Part shown: positions 62,700 through 64,000 of the stretch, piece by piece | Layout: every line of letters starts with the position of its first letter | Numbering within the stretch: position 1 is the first letter of the stretch | NCBI GenBank assembly: GCA_965230205.1 | Contig: OZ245996.1 | Span: 4,092,001 to 4,156,000 of the forward strand | DNA length: 64,000 nucleotides | Source: CANLBN01 sp965230205 | Lineage (GTDB): Bacteria; Pseudomonadota; Gammaproteobacteria; Pseudomonadales; Cellvibrionaceae | Reading direction: 5' to 3' | Notes under the pieces: generated by a model | Seen by the model: only the letters and a program-made list of their open reading frames with translations | Database searches by the model: none | What the model was told of the DNA's origin: nothing | Program-made: the position numbers and the translations under genes

Positions 62700-62720
62700 A
62701 CCTATTAATTAATGCCTTGC

Positions 62721-63584
62721 TTAATCATCATATTGCTTTATCAATGCGGAAGTATCACATCGGTTCAGTCCGCGCTGCTGTAATTCTATATATCGTTCAT
62801 TAACAAATTGTGTATTTGGCAAAGATAAGCCAATTTTTTCAGCGGCATCTAAGCAGAAGCCCAAATCTTTACACATCCAGTCAATGGCAAAACCATAATC
62901 AAACACATCTTTATCAATATTTAGACCTCGGTTGGACAATTGCCAGCTGCCTGCTGCACCTTGTGAAATGGCATTAATAACGGTCGGTAAATCCAGCCCT
63001 GATTTCTTTGCCAGCGTAAACCCTTCAGACACCCCTTGTAAAACACCCGCAATAAGAATCTGGTTGACCATTTTAGTCAGTTGGCCTGCACCAGTATCGC
63101 CCATATGTGTCATCGTTTTAGCATAGGGCTCTATTGCCGGTGTTGCTTTTTCCAATACTTGCTTACCACCACCGATCATAATCGCTAAGGCACCATTTTC
63201 AGCCCCAGCCTGACCACCTGAAACAGGGGCATCTAAAAACTCCAACTGTGCTTCTTTACATTTTTCATTAAGCTCAATAGCTAATTCATGAGAGGTAGTC
63301 GTATGGTCAACAATGATGGCACCGGCTTTCAAACCTGAAATAATGCCATCATCACCATAGACAACGCTACGAACATCATCATCATTGCCAACACAAATCA
63401 TGACTACATCAGCATCTCTACTGGCTTCTGCTGGTGTTTCAGCATAACCGCCACCGTATTCATCAGCCCATTTTTGTGCTTTAGCACTGGTTCGGTTATA
63501 TACACAAACGTCATGACCTGCCTTCTGTTGAAAACCTGCCATGGGATAGCCCATTACACCCAAGCCAATAAATGCAACTTTCAT
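62721..63584 (-). CDS. Beta-hydroxyacid dehydrogenase (3-hydroxyisobutyrate / tartronate-semialdehyde reductase type)
   Basis: This 287-residue NAD(P)-dependent beta-hydroxyacid dehydrogenase has the Rossmann start VAFIGLGVMGYPMAG, the substrate loop DAPVSGGQAGAENG, and the catalytic Lys in GAGQLTKMVNQ (near residue 170). IDWMCKDLGFCLDAAE follows in the C-terminal helices. Family members reduce 2-hydroxy-3-oxopropionate or oxidise 3-hydroxyisobutyrate; the substrate cannot be told from sequence. It is the first gene of the exeA-gspB-antiporter run. Confidence 0.9.
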   Translation of the reverse strand: MKVAFIGLGVMGYPMAGFQQKAGHDVCVYNRTSAKAQKWADEYGGGYAETPAEASRDADVVMICVGNDDDVRSVVYGDDGIISGLKAGAIIVDHTTTSHELAIELNEKCKEAQLEFLDAPVSGGQAGAENGALAIMIGGGKQVLEKATPAIEPYAKTMTHMGDTGAGQLTKMVNQILIAGVLQGVSEGFTLAKKSGLDLPTVINAISQGAAGSWQLSNRGLNIDKDVFDYGFAIDWMCKDLGFCLDAAEKIGLSLPNTQFVNERYIELQQRGLNRCDTSALIKQYDD

Positions 63585-63671
63585 TGTTATTATCCCCTTT
63601 ATTCTCTACTGTTCAGTTTTTCTATTTATAGTAATGAGTAACAAACAACTATCTCATCCAAAAGAAGAAGC

Positions 63672-64000
63672 TTAATAAACCGTGATACCCAACTGTAACA
63701 GCTTCCTCGACAACTCATGGTCCAGATCGCTCAGTTTATCCTGGTGGATTTCTACGACTTGAATCTCAAACTTTTTATAATCTTCTCGTTTTTGCAGCTG
63801 CATTGCCAGTTCATCTGGTTTCAATGACTCAGACCAATAATCAATAGCAATACGATGAGAAGGCAAATAGAAATCAGGCATAAGCTCAGTATCGTCTGGC
63901 AACAATAGCTCACGTTGATAACTATAACTAAGCCCTACAATATACAGCCAGTTAGCTATCTGTCTATGAGCAGATGATTCAACTTCCAGACCATTCAATG
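63672..64000 (-). CDS. C-terminal part of a PD-(D/E)XK-like nuclease-domain protein (open at right edge)
   Basis: Only the last about 109 codons are inside the window; the frame is open at base 64000, so the true start is outside. The visible part ELLLPDDTELMPDFYLPSHRIAIDYWS carries a PDF...AIDYW pattern that resembles the second and third acidic positions of the PD-(D/E)XK nuclease fold. A basic segment (QLQKREDYKKFEIQVVEIHQDKLSDLDHELSRKL) follows. The final Lys of the motif is not clear (Trp follows), so activity is uncertain. No further identification is possible. Confidence 0.55.
   Translation of the reverse strand, partial: LNGLEVESSAHRQIANWLYIVGLSYSYQRELLLPDDTELMPDFYLPSHRIAIDYWSESLKPDELAMQLQKREDYKKFEIQVVEIHQDKLSDLDHELSRKLLQLGITVY

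Overview
The window looks like a chromosomal segment from an AT-rich, probably marine, polar-flagellated gammaproteobacterium of the Pseudomonas/Oceanospirillales/Cellvibrionales type. The grounds are a Pseudomonas-like flagellar gene order with sigma-54 and sigma-28 promoters, a TRAP dicarboxylate-type transporter, ttcA, rsmE, nfuA, an ExeAB (GspAB) pair and a CysI-DUF934 pair. No genus can be named from the sequence alone. I see no phage, plasmid or CRISPR locus.

Layout: 1-11244 is a minus-strand flagellar rod/hook/ring block. It is transcribed flgB-C-D-E, then, after a terminator and a new sigma-54 promoter, flgF-G-H-I-J-K-L, with flgL cut by the left edge. cheV-cheR lie upstream (11409-13249) on the same strand. 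flgA, and flgM-flgN behind a textbook sigma-28 promoter, run divergently (13319-15276). A further sigma-54 promoter sits 24 kb away in front of a YcgR-like PilZ protein (37365-38174), tying this putative c-di-GMP flagellar brake to the same regulon.

15292-17637 is a minus-strand arsenosugar-type set (two glycosyltransferase-like proteins and an ArsS-like radical SAM enzyme), followed by a tRNA-Arg(CCT). 18088-19387 is the most unusual locus: an exported peptide made of six exact NPCAAK repeats, followed by a His-rich protein of unknown function. Next come two spondin-domain secreted proteins, an OmpR-type two-component system, a small exported unknown, a DeaD-like helicase, rsmE, a Cache-type chemoreceptor and a TRAP transporter whose small permease carries a TM2-like and coiled-coil extension.

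33589-48371 is housekeeping and redox: a DUF900-type hydrolase, an ArsP-like permease, acylphosphatase, ttcA, bioA, a P-loop kinase, nfuA, DUF2970, a MarR regulator, a 38-residue membrane peptide, sulfite/nitrite reductase plus DUF934, a rubrerythrin / Fe-S CCG-domain protein / DUF3501 module, and a Kef-like antiporter. 48392-57729 is more accessory. It has two GST-family proteins, a periplasmic binding protein, a phytase-like esterase, a diguanylate cyclase with a haem-c-type sensor domain, a MscS channel, and an ATP-grasp plus GNAT pair. Three copies of inverted-repeat (MITE-like) elements lie in intergenic spaces at 44283, 50358 and 55858.

The right end (58191-63584) is a compact minus-strand operon: beta-hydroxyacid dehydrogenase, exeA, gspB and a KefB/C antiporter. 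The last CDS runs off the right edge.
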